Part shown: one piece after another, positions 10,440-22,112 of the stretch
How positions within the stretch are numbered: the first letter of the stretch is position 1
Layout: every line of letters begins with the position of its first letter
Origin: Gentiana macrophylla
Taxonomy: Eukaryota > Streptophyta > Magnoliopsida > Gentianales > Gentianaceae
Assembly: GCA_026214975.1 (NCBI GenBank)
Contig: JAOBSW010000522.1
Location: forward strand, 62,001-126,000
Length of the DNA: 64,000 nt
Direction: 5' to 3'
Position numbers and translations under genes: made by a program
The notes under the pieces: generated by a model
Told to the model about the DNA's origin: nothing
Seen by the model: only the letters and a program-made list of their open reading frames with translations
The model's database searches: none

Positions 10440-13400
10440 CAAACAAAGAAAACTAGGCTGCCTCCCAGAGCGCTCTTTTAATGTCAATAGCTTGACTGAT
10501 TTCAAAGTTAACCCGGATCGGGCCACTTTGGTTTAACAGCCGCCACCTCAGTATCGGAATCAGAAGTATTGGGGCGGAAATGATTTTCACCACTACAACA
10601 AGTCAAGTGCGCAATAAGGTCATTAAACTTTTCTCTTCAAACTACACTGACTCTCTTCTTCTTGTTCTTGCGGATGATAGGCATAGGTGTGCTAACATGC
10701 TCAGGAGTCTCAGAAGAAGGTTCCTCACAGGTAGAGGTAGGAATGTCATCATCTGACTCAAAGAAATAAGATGGAATCTCTTCACAAATCAGGACATCTG
10801 TCAGATCTCATCTCTTCTTTGGAAATAAAGAGTCTCAGGCTTTTCCTTTGGTTGCCCAAAATATTTCTTAAGTCGATGGCCATTCACTTTAAAAGCTTGA
10901 TTACCATACCCGTTCAAAGTAATTACTCCACTTGGATTAACCTCGAGAATCTCTAAGGGACGGACCATCTAGACTTGAGTTTACCCGGAAACAGGTGAAG
11001 TCTAGTATTATAGAGTAAAGCCATCTCACCAACTTTGAATTCTCGGTCCTTGATCTTAGCGTCATGGAGTGTCTTTGTTCTTTCCTTGCTAAGCTTAGCA
11101 CTCTCGTATGCTCTGAGTCCGAATTAAATCGAGCTCGTTCAATTTGAATAACCGTTTCTCCCCACGAGTTGGCTATCGAAATTTAAGAATTTAATTGCCC
11201 GTAAAGCTCGTGTTCAAGTTCGACAGGTAAATGACAAGCTTTGCCATAGACCATTTGGAAGGGTGACGTGCCCATCGGGGTTTTAAATGCGATCGATAAG
11301 CCCACAATGCGTCGTCCAACTTAAGACTCCAATTAGATCGATTATTGTTCACGGTCTTCTCTAAAATTCTTTTCAAGCTCTGGTTGCTTACCTCGACTTT
11401 GGCCCTTTGGTTTGGGGATGATATGGTGTACCAACTTTGTGTTTGACACCATATCTTTCAAGGATTTTATCAAGCGGCGTATTGCAAAAATGGGTACCTT
11501 CATCACTAATGAGTGCTCTTGGGCGACCCGAATCCGTAAAGATATTCTTTTGCAAGAATTTCTTCACGACTTTATGATCATTAGTTTGGGTAGCTATGGC
11601 TTCAACCCACTTGGAAACATAGTCAACACAGACGAGGATATATTTATTACCACACGAAGATGGAAAGGGTCCCATAAAATCTATGCCCCAAACGTCGAAA
11701 ACTTCGCATTCAAGAATGGGCTTAAGTGGCATTTCCATCCTACTACTCGCCGTCCAGTTCTCGGCACCTATCACAACCTTTACAAAAGGCTTCGCATCTT
11801 TAAGCAGAGTCGGCCAAGTAGAATCCGGCTTGAAGGATCTTTGCAAGCTGTCTTGGTGTTCCATAGTGACCTCAGGTGGGACATTTGTGGCATTGTTCTA
11901 GGATATCCCACCGATCATGCTCAGGAACACACCGTCGAAGCAACCCGTCTTCTGAGACCACTGAACAAATAAGGATCTTCCCATACAAGATATTTAAGGT
12001 CGAAAGAACTTTTTCTTCTCCACGATACGTCATGTCTTCTAAATGACCACTTGCTAAATAATTGGCGTAATCGCATACCACGGCCTAACCGTTTCAAGCT
12101 TCATCAATTGCTCATTAGGAAAATCAATGCCTATTTCATTGTTGTTCTCAAAGACCCTCATTTACTAAGCGAGATAAATGATCACCATAATATTCTCACT
12201 ACCTTTCTTATCTTTAATCACAAGGTCAAACTCTGTAAAATCAGAATCCATCGAAGTAACCTTGGTTTGGCATCTGTTTTGTCCATAAGGTAGCGCAAGG
12301 CTGCATGGTCGGTCCAAATAACAACTTGAGACCCTAGAAGATAACTTCTAAACTTGTCAATGGCAAAAACAACAGCTAAGAATTCCTTCTCGGTTGTGGT
12401 ATAATTGCATTGAGCCGGGTTCAAGTGCGGCTCGCATAATAAATGGGCTGAACCTTTTATCAACTCGTTGACCTAAAGCTGCGCCACTCACGGCGTAATT
12501 AGAGGCATCGCACATCAACTCGAAAGGCTTGGTCAGTCAGGTGCAACTAAAATAGGGGCACCGATAAGCTTGTCTTTCAGACAATTGAAGGCCTCTTTAC
12601 ACTTCGCATCGAACAAGAAATCAACATCTTCTTTCAAAAGATTTGATAAAGGCTTGGCAATAGTAGAAAAGTCTCGAATAAACCGCCTGTAGAAGCCAAC
12701 GTGGCCTAGAAAACCTCGTACCTCCTTCACTGTCTTAGGGTACGTCATCCTTTCGATGGCTTCTACCTTAGCCTTATCCACTTGAATACCATCACTGGAC
12801 AGCTTGTGTCCCAAAACGATTCCTTCTTCTACTAGAAAATGGCATTTTTCCCGATTAAGGACGATTTTCTCCACACAACGTTGGAGTACCATATCTAGAT
12901 TCTTTAATATTTCATCAAAATTTGTCACCGTGATCGAGAAGTCATCCATGAAGACCTCCATGCACCGCTCCACAAGTCCATAAAAATGGCTAACATGCAC
13001 CGTTGAAAAGTCGCGGGTGCGTTGCATAAGCGAATGGCATTCGAGAAGCATAAAATTACCGGATGGGACGAGGTAAATGTGGTCTTTTCCTGGTCATTGG
13101 GATCGATGGCTATCTGGAAGTAACCAGAGTATCCATCGAGGAAGCAGTAATACTTGTGACCACTCAGTCTTTCGATAAGCTGGTCAATGAAGGGTAGGAG
13201 AAAGTGGTCCTTGGCAGTAACCTCGTTAAGTCTACGATAGTCAATGCAGACTCTATAGCCTGTCACGAGTCGTAAGGCAACTTCCTCCCCTTTTTCATTC
13301 TTTTCAACTGTGATTCCGCCCTTCTTTGGCACAACTTGAGTAGGGCTAACCCACTCGCTATCAGCTATGGCATAAATGATTCCCATATCAAGCCATTTGA

Positions 13401-14579
13401 TGATTTCCTTTTTGACAACCTCCTGCATGTGCGGATTTAGCCTCCTCTGAGGTTGTCTAACCTTTTTAGCTCCCTCCTCCGTTCGGATTTTATGCATGCA
13501 TACATCTGGGTGATTCTCGGATATCACCCACTTGCCATCCGAACGCGAGGATATTCTTTAAGCACTTCTATCACCTGTGTGCTTCTTGCTCAGGGTCGAG
13601 TTTCGAAGAAATGATCAAAGGCAATTTATCTCCATCCTTAAGAAAGATATACTTAAGGTGTTTCGGAAGCGGTTTGAGCTCTAAATCAATAGGTGGTTGC
13701 TCAATACTAGACTTTAACGGGCCACCTTTCTCTTTATGAGCTTGGAGTGGTTGACTAAAGAATAACTCATCTTCCCGAGGCTCAACCTCAGAAGGTCTTG
13801 GATTAACTCATCCATAGTAATCCTCCGGTCAACACTTGGTTCCTTCTTCCTATGATCGATCATTTTTCTTAACTCTTCATCTTTAAGCTCTTACGCCGAC
13901 TCTTCCCAATCATCTACTTCCCAATGAGTAGTTTCTCTCCAAAAGTCTATCTCATCCCAACTACCCATCGAGCTTCTTCTTCACCAGGATGAAGTCTTCA
14001 CGACTCGATTCTTTGAAATCATCGTTTGTTCTTTGGGCATCTCCATGCTTCTAACTCACTAATGAGGCTCGGTGTGGCGAGTGAAGATGACTCGTCAATG
14101 ACTACGGGCTGTAATGAATTAGAAGATGGTCCGCGATCATTTGGATCCTCAATAACTTCAAAACACCTATCTCCGTCAAACCGTTGCTTCTTCAAAGCAT
14201 GCATCTTTTTCGTCCTCATAGATAGCTTCGACAAACGATATTTCATCAATTACGGCTCTTTCAGGATATGTCCCTCGTGTAAAGGTAACGGATGTGTCAT
14301 CGACTCAAAGTAATCTGTCGCTGCGAAGTCGATGAGCGTTAGAAGTGTCTAGAAAGGTTCGGCCTAGAATTAGAGCATCTCTCCTTATCGGTGGATAGTC
14401 TAGAATAACCCGGTCGGTAGGGAAGACTAAATGTTCAACTTGAAGGAGAACATTAGCTACACAACCGGCTGCAGACCGGCTAGATTTATCTACCATCTGA
14501 AGAGAAATAGGGTGTTCCCACATCCTTTTATCTAACCCGAGCTTTTTGCATACGTTTAATGGCATCACATTAATAGAGG
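10440..14579 (-). pseudogene. Athila pol: protease end, RT, RNase H, integrase (broken)
   Basis: Read leftward: the protease tail INVMPLNVCKKLGL is at 14574 and a linker follows to about 13530. RT (13527-12533) has SEWVSPTQVVPKKGG, RVCIDYRRLNEVT, YCFLDGYSGYFQIAI and the catalytic VFMDDFS. RNase H (12463-12218) has NYTTTEKEFLAVVFAIDKFR. Integrase (12081-11190) has the catalytic blocks [20 protein letters not shown] and the GTPYHPQT loop, then a decayed C-terminus. These are Athila-type signatures. Frameshifts split RT near 13000 and 12500 and integrase near 11870 and 11390. The first third of the protease lies beyond the solo LTR at 14580. It would encode the copying and integration enzymes, but no complete enzyme is open. 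Confidence 0.88.
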
Positions 14580-16631
14580 TGTAACACCCCGGTTGCCAAT
14601 CCCGTCGGCCGCCGGTATTGGTCACCGTAGTGCCACTCATCAAGACACACAGTCGTGGCGGTAACATGCAACATTCCACAAGAAAGAAAATAAACATTCA
14701 CCATTCATTATTTTAAAAGAAAGTGTTAAAGTGAGTACAAATATCCTGAAGAAAATGAAATTAGGCGGAACGTCAAAATCTTTAAAATTTAAAATTCCAA
14801 ATAATGTAGAAAACATGTGACTGCGACTACGTGGCTCTCAAAACCCGTGACATCCCAGCAACAAGCAATCATCCGTAGAAATACCTGCTAAGAATCTGCT
14901 CCCCATAAATGGATCATAGCAGGGCCCACCAAAAGTAGAAACCGTCAACTATAAAGTTGAGTAAGAATAAATCCAGTATATGCAAAATAAGATCGTGCAC
15001 TTGTTCAACCATGCTTTCACAAACCACGTATTCGAAACACCACTAACATTCAAAACCCAAGCTACAAGGAAAGTAAAACTTTCAAACCATATGTCAATAC
15101 CAACCCACTCATGTTAACCGAGGACTAAACTAACCCATGAAAGGTGCAACCAATTTATGAAAATTACCAACAATCCATAAGGATACAACCAAACTATAAA
15201 AGACACAACCAACCCATACCGGACACAATACATCACAACTATCCATACCTAAAGGTCCCGAATGTGCACATCCCTCAAAAAGGGTAAACCCCTAAAGAGG
15301 AGGATCCTAAAGGTCAACCAATGGTACCATTATTAAAATGGACCATCACGTACTGGGGTGCAAGGAAACCTTCCGGGTTCCCGGCTTTGGGTGCTACCTA
15401 TCCGCCCGACCACACCACTTGCCGCAACTCCCCAAATACGTTAAGGTCATTGAAGTCGTAAGGAAACCTTCCCGGGTGCCCGGCTTCGGGAGCTACCCTA
15501 TCCGGTCCAACCACTACGGATCTACGGACTTCGATGCCCAAAATCTGAATCTCACCAAGACACCAATATCCTTGACTCATCAAAACGTAACTTACCAAAA
15601 CATGTTCATAAGACTGGACAACAACCCACAAAGGAAGAAAGACAAAATAAGCTAGACATCTGTTTGGAAGCCTGAGGCGACGTTTGAACCCCATGGACGC
15701 CCGTCCAAAAGCGGACGCCCGTCCATGAAAGAAGCGACGCTCGTCCACCAAAAAGTTTCTACATCTCGAATCAAATTTTTCTCACTGGACGCCCGTCCAA
15801 ACTATCAGACGCCCGTCCACTCTAACAGGATTAGATCCTGAATGTAAAACAACCCCTCAAACGTCCGTCCAGGTAACCCAGACGCCCGTCTGAAATGAAA
15901 TCAAGGCAGACGCCCGTCCAGAAGGCCTGGACGCCCGTCCACCTGGGTTTCATCTCAAACCCTAACAATTCTCCACGGATTTCTGAGCCGTTTATCAACA
16001 AAACAGCAGCAAAAGCAACACTTTTAGCCTAGAAAACTCCATACAAAAGTATCATATCAACTATAGATTTCAACCAACGCAAAAACACACTACTATGAAC
16101 GTTTAACATCCCCGAAACAGGACAACCAAGCGTAAAAACCCTTGAATAAAACTTGACAGCATAACACTTTAGAGAAATAAAACTTGACAGCAAAACATAG
16201 AAATATTCTTACCGGTAACGTTGCACCTCTTGAAAGCCTTTGCTAACAAGCTAGAATTGATCTTCTACGAAACCCGAAACGATGACGACGACGGAGAATT
16301 CTTCAAACACCAAGAAGAAGTTTTTTTTTTCTCACCTCCTTCCACACAAGGGGCGATGGCAAGGGGGTTGGTTCTTAGGGTTTCAATATGCTTTTGGAGA
16401 AAATAAGGAAGGAAAAGGGATAAAAGATCCTTTTAATCGCTCATTAATAAATAAGTTACCAATTTACTTAATTAGGAGATTTTAAAAAAAAGGAATTAAA
16501 AATCTTTTAATTGTCAAAATAAGGGATCTTGGAGAACCTTCTCCTTTCTAAATCAAATAATCAAATAATCTCCCAAAATAAATGGACCCTTTACCGATTA
16601 AATAGAAAGTCAAAAATTTCGGGATGTTACA
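14580..16631 (-). mobile_element. Solo LTR, chromovirus (Tekay/Del)-like, in Athila protease
   Basis: 2052 bp between TGTAACA and TGTTACA ends, flanked by the TSD AGAGG (14575-14579 and 16632-16636). It splits the Athila protease right after the active-site DSGAS block. No internal region, so it is probably a solo LTR left by LTR-LTR recombination. The minus-strand start TGTAACATCCCGAAATTTTTG resembles Tekay/Del LTRs; the orientation is my inference. It contains the densest cluster of dyad motifs in the window (15694-15941). Confidence 0.85.
15694..15941. repeat. Cluster of nine dyad motifs, TGGACG-CC-CGTCCA type
   Basis: Nine copies in about 250 bp. Perfect-arm versions are at 15694-15707, 15786-15799 and 15928-15941 (TGGACGCCCGTCCA). 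At 15879-15892 both arms have changed together (CAGACGCCCGTCTG). The others are near 15713, 15735, 15807, 15861 and 15907. Spacing is irregular, so this is not a plain tandem array. Confidence 0.8.
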
Positions 16632-16636
16632 AGAGG

Positions 16637-18716
16637 CCCCTGAGTCGCATAAGACATTTTCGAATAAATGGCCTTCGATCTTACAGGAGATTGAAGGTCT
16701 GCCAGGGTCACCTCGCTAAACAATGACTTTCTCGTGAAACCATCGCGCAATCTTCGCAGAGCACTTCTTGACCATCCCTGAAGCTTTCTCTTACTCCCCA
16801 CTGAATTCTTTTAGATACTTAGAGCATTTAGGCATTTCAGTTAATACCTCGGCTAAGGGCATACTAACTTGAGTGTCTCTAAGCATCCTCCTCACTCCAT
16901 CATACTGCTTGTCATTAGTGAGGGCTTTCTCTTTCCTTTTTGGGGGATAAGGAAGGGCTTTATCATTCCCTGTGGCCTGATTCTTTATCGCCTCATCCTC
17001 CTTATCCTTCCATCTCACGAACTTTTCTTCTTTTTCTTAGTCAGGAATACAGCTTTCTGACTTTCCTTCCTTTCCTCATTATCAGAATTATTTTCGTCCT
17101 CCGAAGAATTGTCACTAAGCTCCTCATCGTTGCTTTCTTCGGCATGTGGTTTCTGATTTCCCCCTCCTGAACTCATGGCGTCAGGAGGGGCTACTCGTTT
17201 CCCGACATCTTGCCGGATTCAGCCTTCTTACCACTTCTCAACGTTACTTCATTCAACTCCTCTTCTTGTCCATACTCCCACTGAGGTGTAATGGCAGTGC
17301 AAACATTCACATCAGCTTTCGGATTTCTCTCGGTATAACTCGGAAGTTTACCGTGAGGTCTGCTTGCTTGCTGGTCTGCCATCTGACCAACTTGTCTCTC
17401 AATAGCTTTAACACTAGTAGACAGAGTCTTCACCATGTCTACCAGCTCATCAAATTTGTGTTGAGGGACACATGAGGTGGTATGATTTTGAGTTTGGTTC
17501 CATCCACCTTAAGGCCTCTCGGGAGTTAGGAGTCGTCCTTTGATAGTTTGAGTTGAAAGAATTCGAATTTGAAGGGCCAGGTGGTAACTTGGCTTGATTG
17601 AAGTTTTGTCGTTGAAATCCCGAGTAGTTCTGATTCTGGTTAAAGTTTCGGAAGGGTTGGTTTTGATTATCCATTAGATTTACTTCTTCCGTCATCTCCG
17701 TCCCTACCGCATTCCCAGATAATTTAAATCGTAAGGTTGCATCAAGACCGCCACCGCTTGCTTATCAATTCCATTTGGGCGGCTAACAACTTGGTGTCGG
17801 GATTACCGCAGACTTCTTTCTTAACGACATTGGTCTTCTTGGGGTCGACCACATATTGTTCTTGGCGATGGTTTGGCCACTCTATAAGCGCCTCATCGCT
17901 TCCCTAAGAAGGATCCATGAGTCGTGGAGTCAAGATAGTCTCTATTTGGCCGAGAGACGCCTATATAGAACAGATTTCTAGCAACTCATATCGTCATATC
18001 CGTGATTGGGGCACTTCCTCATCAATGATTTAATCTTTCCCAAGCTTTGCCAACAGTCTCATCCTCTAGTTGCTCGAAAGTAGCTATTTCCGTTTCATCT
18101 CCATAATCTTGCCTGGTGAAACCCACTTGAGAGCGAAGGCTCTTTTGACATCATTCCATGTATGGAGGGAATGATGTGCTAACGACTTAAACCATCGACT
18201 TGCTTCACCCTTCAAAGCAAAAGGAAATAGCTTCAAATTTACGATCTCTGAATCAACACCAGGATAATGGCCTGCTTCAAAGATTTGTACGAATGTGGAT
18301 AAGAAGTCGTGTGGATCTTCCTAAGCAGTACCATGGAAAGAGCTATTCTGAACTAGAGCAACTACTCCGTTCTTTAGATCGAAATTCACTCCTCCCATGT
18401 CAGGAGGACGAATAGTCTATGCCCCTCGAGAAAATCTTGATTTAGATATGGGGGTGTAGGGTCTGGTTCAATTGATTGTTTGGTTTTGTCTAAATTGTTG
18501 AAGTTGTTGATTTATGCCAGCTTGTTGATTCTGTTGTTGCTGCAGAGCTTGCATCTGCTGAAGGATTAAATTTAACTGATCTTGGGGATCAGGATTTGGA
18601 ATTGGTGGATCTTGATCTGCCATTATGTCCAAATCAGGGAAAAGCCTCCTTCTAAAAATAGATCGTTCAGGCTCGGGATCGAAGATTAGAAGTCCCTTCT
18701 TACTTCTCGTTTGCAT
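16637..18716 (-). pseudogene. Athila gag and start of protease (broken)
   Basis: The first ATG, at 18716, gives MQTRSKKGLL, followed by an acidic/proline section and a glutamine-rich run (QQMQALQQQQNQQ). Further left, out of frame with each other, come the Athila gag core (LFPFALKGEASRWFKSL near 18200, NDVKRAFALKW near 18150), a low-complexity Asn/Gln section (17695-17450), SVKAIERQVGQMADQQ (17400), ELNEVTLRSGK (17250) and ALPYPPKRK (16950). The protease active-site DSGAS follows at about 16640. Gag would form the particle; protease would process it. Multiple stops and frameshifts make it non-functional as shown. Confidence 0.82.
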
Positions 18717-19278
18717 AAACCAGAAGAAAGGAAAAGGAAGAAATCAACCTTAGGGTTGTTTAGAACAGGTTTAGAAAAGGTTTGATGGTTTAGAGGGAGA
18801 AAAGAAAAGAGAAGAGAAGAGAAGATAGAAAAGAAGTGATGATTGAACAGCAATCAAGGGCGTCAGGTGTTAGTGGACGTTCGTTCGAGAGACGAACTTC
18901 GTTCAAATAAATGAACGGTCGTTTTGAGAGAACAGGATTAGAATGGACGGGCGTTCGGGTTATTAAACGCTCGTCCAGACTTCGAAAATCTAACTAAGGC
19001 TTAAAACTTAAAAACGAAATAGAAATATTTGAGGAAACTAAAAAGAACGTAAGGAAATAAATAAAGGCTAATCTAAAATTACGAAAAACAAATCTAAAAT
19101 TATAGAAACTAATATAACTTTCAAAAATTAAGGAAAATAATTGAAGGAAAATAATATCAAATAAAACATGGTAAAACGAAAACAAAAATAAACGTAATTC
19201 TAAAATTTAGACCCACAAATTAAAATTAGAATCGATATAATATTTTATACCTAAAAGAATCCGACAACCGTTACCGAT
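18717..19278 (-). other. Athila 5' untranslated leader
   Basis: AT-rich sequence between the primer site and gag. It has several dyad-type motifs (about 18873-18977: TGGACGTTCGTTCG, GAACGGTCGTT, TGGACGGGCGTTCG) like those in the LTR and in the solo LTR at 14580. No ORF is supported. Confidence 0.55.
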
Positions 19279-19302
19279 TCCCCGGCAACGGCGCCAAAAA
19301 CT
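19279..19302 (-). other. Athila primer-binding site (tRNA-Asp type)
   Basis: Immediately inside the right LTR the minus strand reads TTTTTGGCGCCGTTGCCGGG, the primer site common to Athila elements. It is the best single diagnostic for the lineage. Confidence 0.92.
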
Positions 19303-20851
19303 TGTTCGGTAAAAATGAGTTTTACAATTTATAACCGAAACACCCCAAGTATAAGGATCGTAGTATAGGATGTTATCGGGTCGTCCTAAGAGAATGGAAT
19401 GTTTATCGAATTCAAGTATAAATCTATATCGATTATGTCACAATTATTAACTAAACTAAGGTTGAAACTAAACTAAAACCTAAACCTAAGAATTAAAACT
19501 AAAACAGAATGAAAAAAATTTTAGAAAATAGAAAGCGAAAAAATGGACGGCGTTCACTAAAGTGAACAGCGGCTTAAAGCTTAATCTAATGGACGTTCGT
19601 TCGATATTTCGGACGAGCGTCTAACTACGAACATAAACAGGAAAGTGCAGGAAAACAGCAGGAAATTAGGGTTTATAAAACTAGAACTTAAACTAAACTT
19701 AATCTAAACGATTTGATTTAAACAATTAAAGGAAAAACACAGCGAGGCAACTAGATTCCACCCATCAACCAACAATCGAAACTAGATGGTGATTAAAAAG
19801 ACATAGTTTTTAGTAGTGATTTTTCACGAATTCGATCAAATATCTTCAATCAAATTTCTAAGGTTTCGTTTATCTTTTCAAACAAACTAAACAGCAATCA
19901 AAACGCAATCACAAGATTGTTTCCAAACTTTTACTCAATCAAACACGCCTAATCTCTTATAACATGAATAATTGCATTACTTTGAACAAAATAGAACTTA
20001 AATAATATACTTTCATATAATCATTCAAGCATAAAGATAAATAAGTCGTTTCATAGAATCTTAATTCAACAAAACATAAACAATGTAGAATAGATCCAAA
20101 GTAATGAAAACTATGAATTAAACTCACTAAACTTAAGCATCGAACTCTCTAGTTGGTTATGTTGATGACGGGCTTCCTCCGTCGACTCACTGCAAGGCTT
20201 CTAGCCAACAATCATGTTGAACAAGATCGTTGGTTGGGAGATTTGCATCTCTGTGAAATTAGGGTTCTCGGCATGACCTTTGAAGGAAAATCGTATATGA
20301 GTGATTTGGTATAAGAGGTCTAGGGTTTAAGGATCAAAAGAGGCTGCTATATATAGAGTTTTAAGTAAATTTGAGACAATGTCGGCTTCGGACGCTAATC
20401 AAACGCTCGTTTATACTCCGTCTGAGCTCTCAGGACTGTTTTTGACACTTCGAACGCCCGTTCGTTTTGCTGAACGCCCGTCCGTAATGGACGGATGATG
20501 GACGCTCGTTTACAGTGCTGAGGATCGGATTTCTTGATCTTTATCCAATTTCTTCATGCCAAATCCATCCTTATCTCTTGTAATTCGACTTGAGCTTCAT
20601 TACTCCTCTTTATGCACTCGAAATTCAGCTCCCTAAATGATAAATGAACATTGCAAAAATGTAATAAAGTCCAAATCATAATAAATCAATCAATTCAACA
20701 CTTAAAATAACCAATTTTGCAAATAACCATACTAAAATCATCCTTACTAAATAATTGCAATTAAACCCTTAATTCTTATATAAATTATGCAAATGTGGGG
20801 AAAATAATAATGAAATACACCCTTAATAATCATATAAATATGGCCTTAACA
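19303..20851 (-). repeat. Athila 5' LTR (right)
   Basis: 1549 bp, partner of 7598-9145. Differences are scattered, apart from two small clusters (around 19515-19570 and 20366-20372). TATA box at 20347-20356. The outer end abuts TSD CCGTT at 20852. Confidence 0.93.
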
Positions 20852-20943
20852 CCGTTTGAACTGCGATACCGTGGCCTGCCTTACTGGCGCTGGGGCTCAC
20901 GTGCTTAGTTTAGTGCCGCGCTTGTGAGCGGTCAGTCTTTGCA

Positions 20944-21193
20944 GCTTTTTATGGCATGAACGCGACTGGCTGCTGGATCGCCGGGCTGAAGCAGGTGGTC
21001 TCGGTTGCTCATGCCTAGATGCGAAGGACCGTGCGCGATCACGCTGAAGCATCCGGGCTTAGGTTTCCATTCTAAACGTGAAAGACGGTTTTGACTTTCT
21101 TCCTCTCCAGACTGCGAAAAGAAGACAAACCGCAAACGGAGGCTTTCCAGGGAGTAAGTGTTGGTTGCTTAGAGAAGGCGGCATACTCCTCCA
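20944..21193. other. Tat element region between LTR and opposite-strand ORF
   Basis: G/C-rich compared with its neighbours, with no supported coding sequence. On the minus strand CATAAAAAGC before the LTR start could be a weak polypurine tract. On the plus strand it would be the leader of the extra ORF. Confidence 0.4.
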
Positions 21194-22112
21194 ATGGTGG
21201 CCGTCGGGCCAATTGCTGCCGTCCCAGTGCTTAGTATTGCTCAAGACTTGAACGTGCCCGTACTGCCTCATGCCCCTGTTGTTGTACCGAGGAGAAATAT
21301 TGCCCCGAGGAGGAGGCGTGAGGAGGGAATCCTTATAAGGGAAAGGAGCCCGGTAGCGGCCATAGATTCCGAAAGCTCTGACGATGAGAGCGATTAGGCC
21401 CCGTTGAAGAGGGCAAGAAGAGACGGTGAAGGACCGTCTGCGGGACCAGTTGGAGTGACCCCGAAACTTGAGGATCCTGCTGATGGGACCATCATGGGGA
21501 CGCTGGAGAGAGGTCTTAGTCGGCTAGTTGTGGAGCCTATTTTTGAGGCAGGTGAGGTGCTGCTGATTCTCGACCTGCTACAAATACTCCTGGATCTCTC
21601 ACTCTTTTTTTGCCCGCTGGTGAGGGCCCAATGTGGTTGAGGAATGGTTATCGCCCACCCGAAAAAAGATCTGAGGGGATGGAGTTGGCCAGGGCGCTTA
21701 ACGAAAATGTTCCTCCCGTGAGGAATATTAATCCTACCAACTTTGATTGGGCGTCCTATAATGTCGATGTCGGGTTGGCGAACCGGATAGTCGCTGAAGA
21801 CTTTTTAGGCAACTTTCTGCCAAATGTTGATGACCTTTACGGGCTGATGGGCAATCTTGGTTGCATCGTAAGTTTTCTCGATGGTTATTCTTTTTGATTC
21901 CACCTTGCACATTTCTTTTCTCCTTTTTTACTGCAATTTAACTTGGTCTTCTTTCCTCTTTTCTTTTTCAGATGGTGACCACAGGTTGTGTTTGAGAGGA
22001 AGAAGTTGTAGAAGACTTGTGAAAGGCTGAAAGAGAAGGCTAAAAAGTCTGACGAGTTGCAGAAAACCTTCGATAAAGAAAGTGGCCGGGCCGTTGATGT
22101 AGAGAGCAAGCT
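21194..22112 (+). pseudogene. Extra opposite-strand ORF of the Tat element, 5' part
   Basis: Starts MVAVGPIAAVPVL, then an Arg-rich stretch (VVPRRNIAPRRRREEG), an acidic one (DSESSDDESD), an in-frame TAG at 21395, and after a frameshift near 21600 a conserved-looking globular part (NINPTNFDWASYNVD, DDLYGLMGNLGCI). A GTAAGT donor at 21868 and a TTTTTCAG acceptor at 21972 suggest a short intron. Beyond it comes a Lys/Glu-rich coiled coil (CERLKEKAKKSDELQ) that runs into the SIRE insertion. Tat-lineage elements are known to carry extra ORFs on the opposite strand between pol and the 3' LTR, some related to 'putative gypsy-type transposon' proteins. Matching to a named domain needs a profile search. 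Confidence 0.6.

Larger units (their letters stand above)
7598..20851 (-). mobile_element. Athila-lineage Ty3/gypsy retrotransposon, both LTRs present
   Basis: A 13.25-kb element flanked by the TSD CCGTT (7593-7597 and 20852-20856). LTRs are 7598-9145 and 19303-20851, with TGTTCGG and CTTAACA ends. Next to the right LTR is the tRNA-Asp-type primer site characteristic of Athila; next to the left LTR is a purine tract. Gag, protease, RT, RNase H and integrase follow in order on the minus strand. It is interrupted in the protease by a solo LTR (14580-16631). The LTRs look about 98% alike by eye, so insertion was fairly recent, yet the coding region has many stops and frameshifts. Confidence 0.93.
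3709..20943 (-). repeat. LTR-like repeat of the Tat element, copy 2, split by two insertions
   Basis: A second copy of the 2878-3708 sequence, present in three parts: 3709-3935, 7085-7597 and 20857-20943. Removing the insertions at 3936-7084 and 7598-20851 leaves about 828 bp, closely matching copy 1 throughout. It ends CTTTGCA at 20943, beyond which the sequence no longer matches copy 1. This marks the junction with the element's interior. Confidence 0.65.

Noticed and set aside
11412..11972. 186-codon plus-strand frame
   Set aside because: It is the reverse shadow of the Athila integrase, whose motifs are unmistakable on the minus strand.
15694..15941. CRISPR-like array from repeated GACGCCCGTC motifs
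   Set aside because: Units are 12-14 bp with irregular spacing, no cas genes, in plant nuclear DNA. It is a motif cluster in an LTR.
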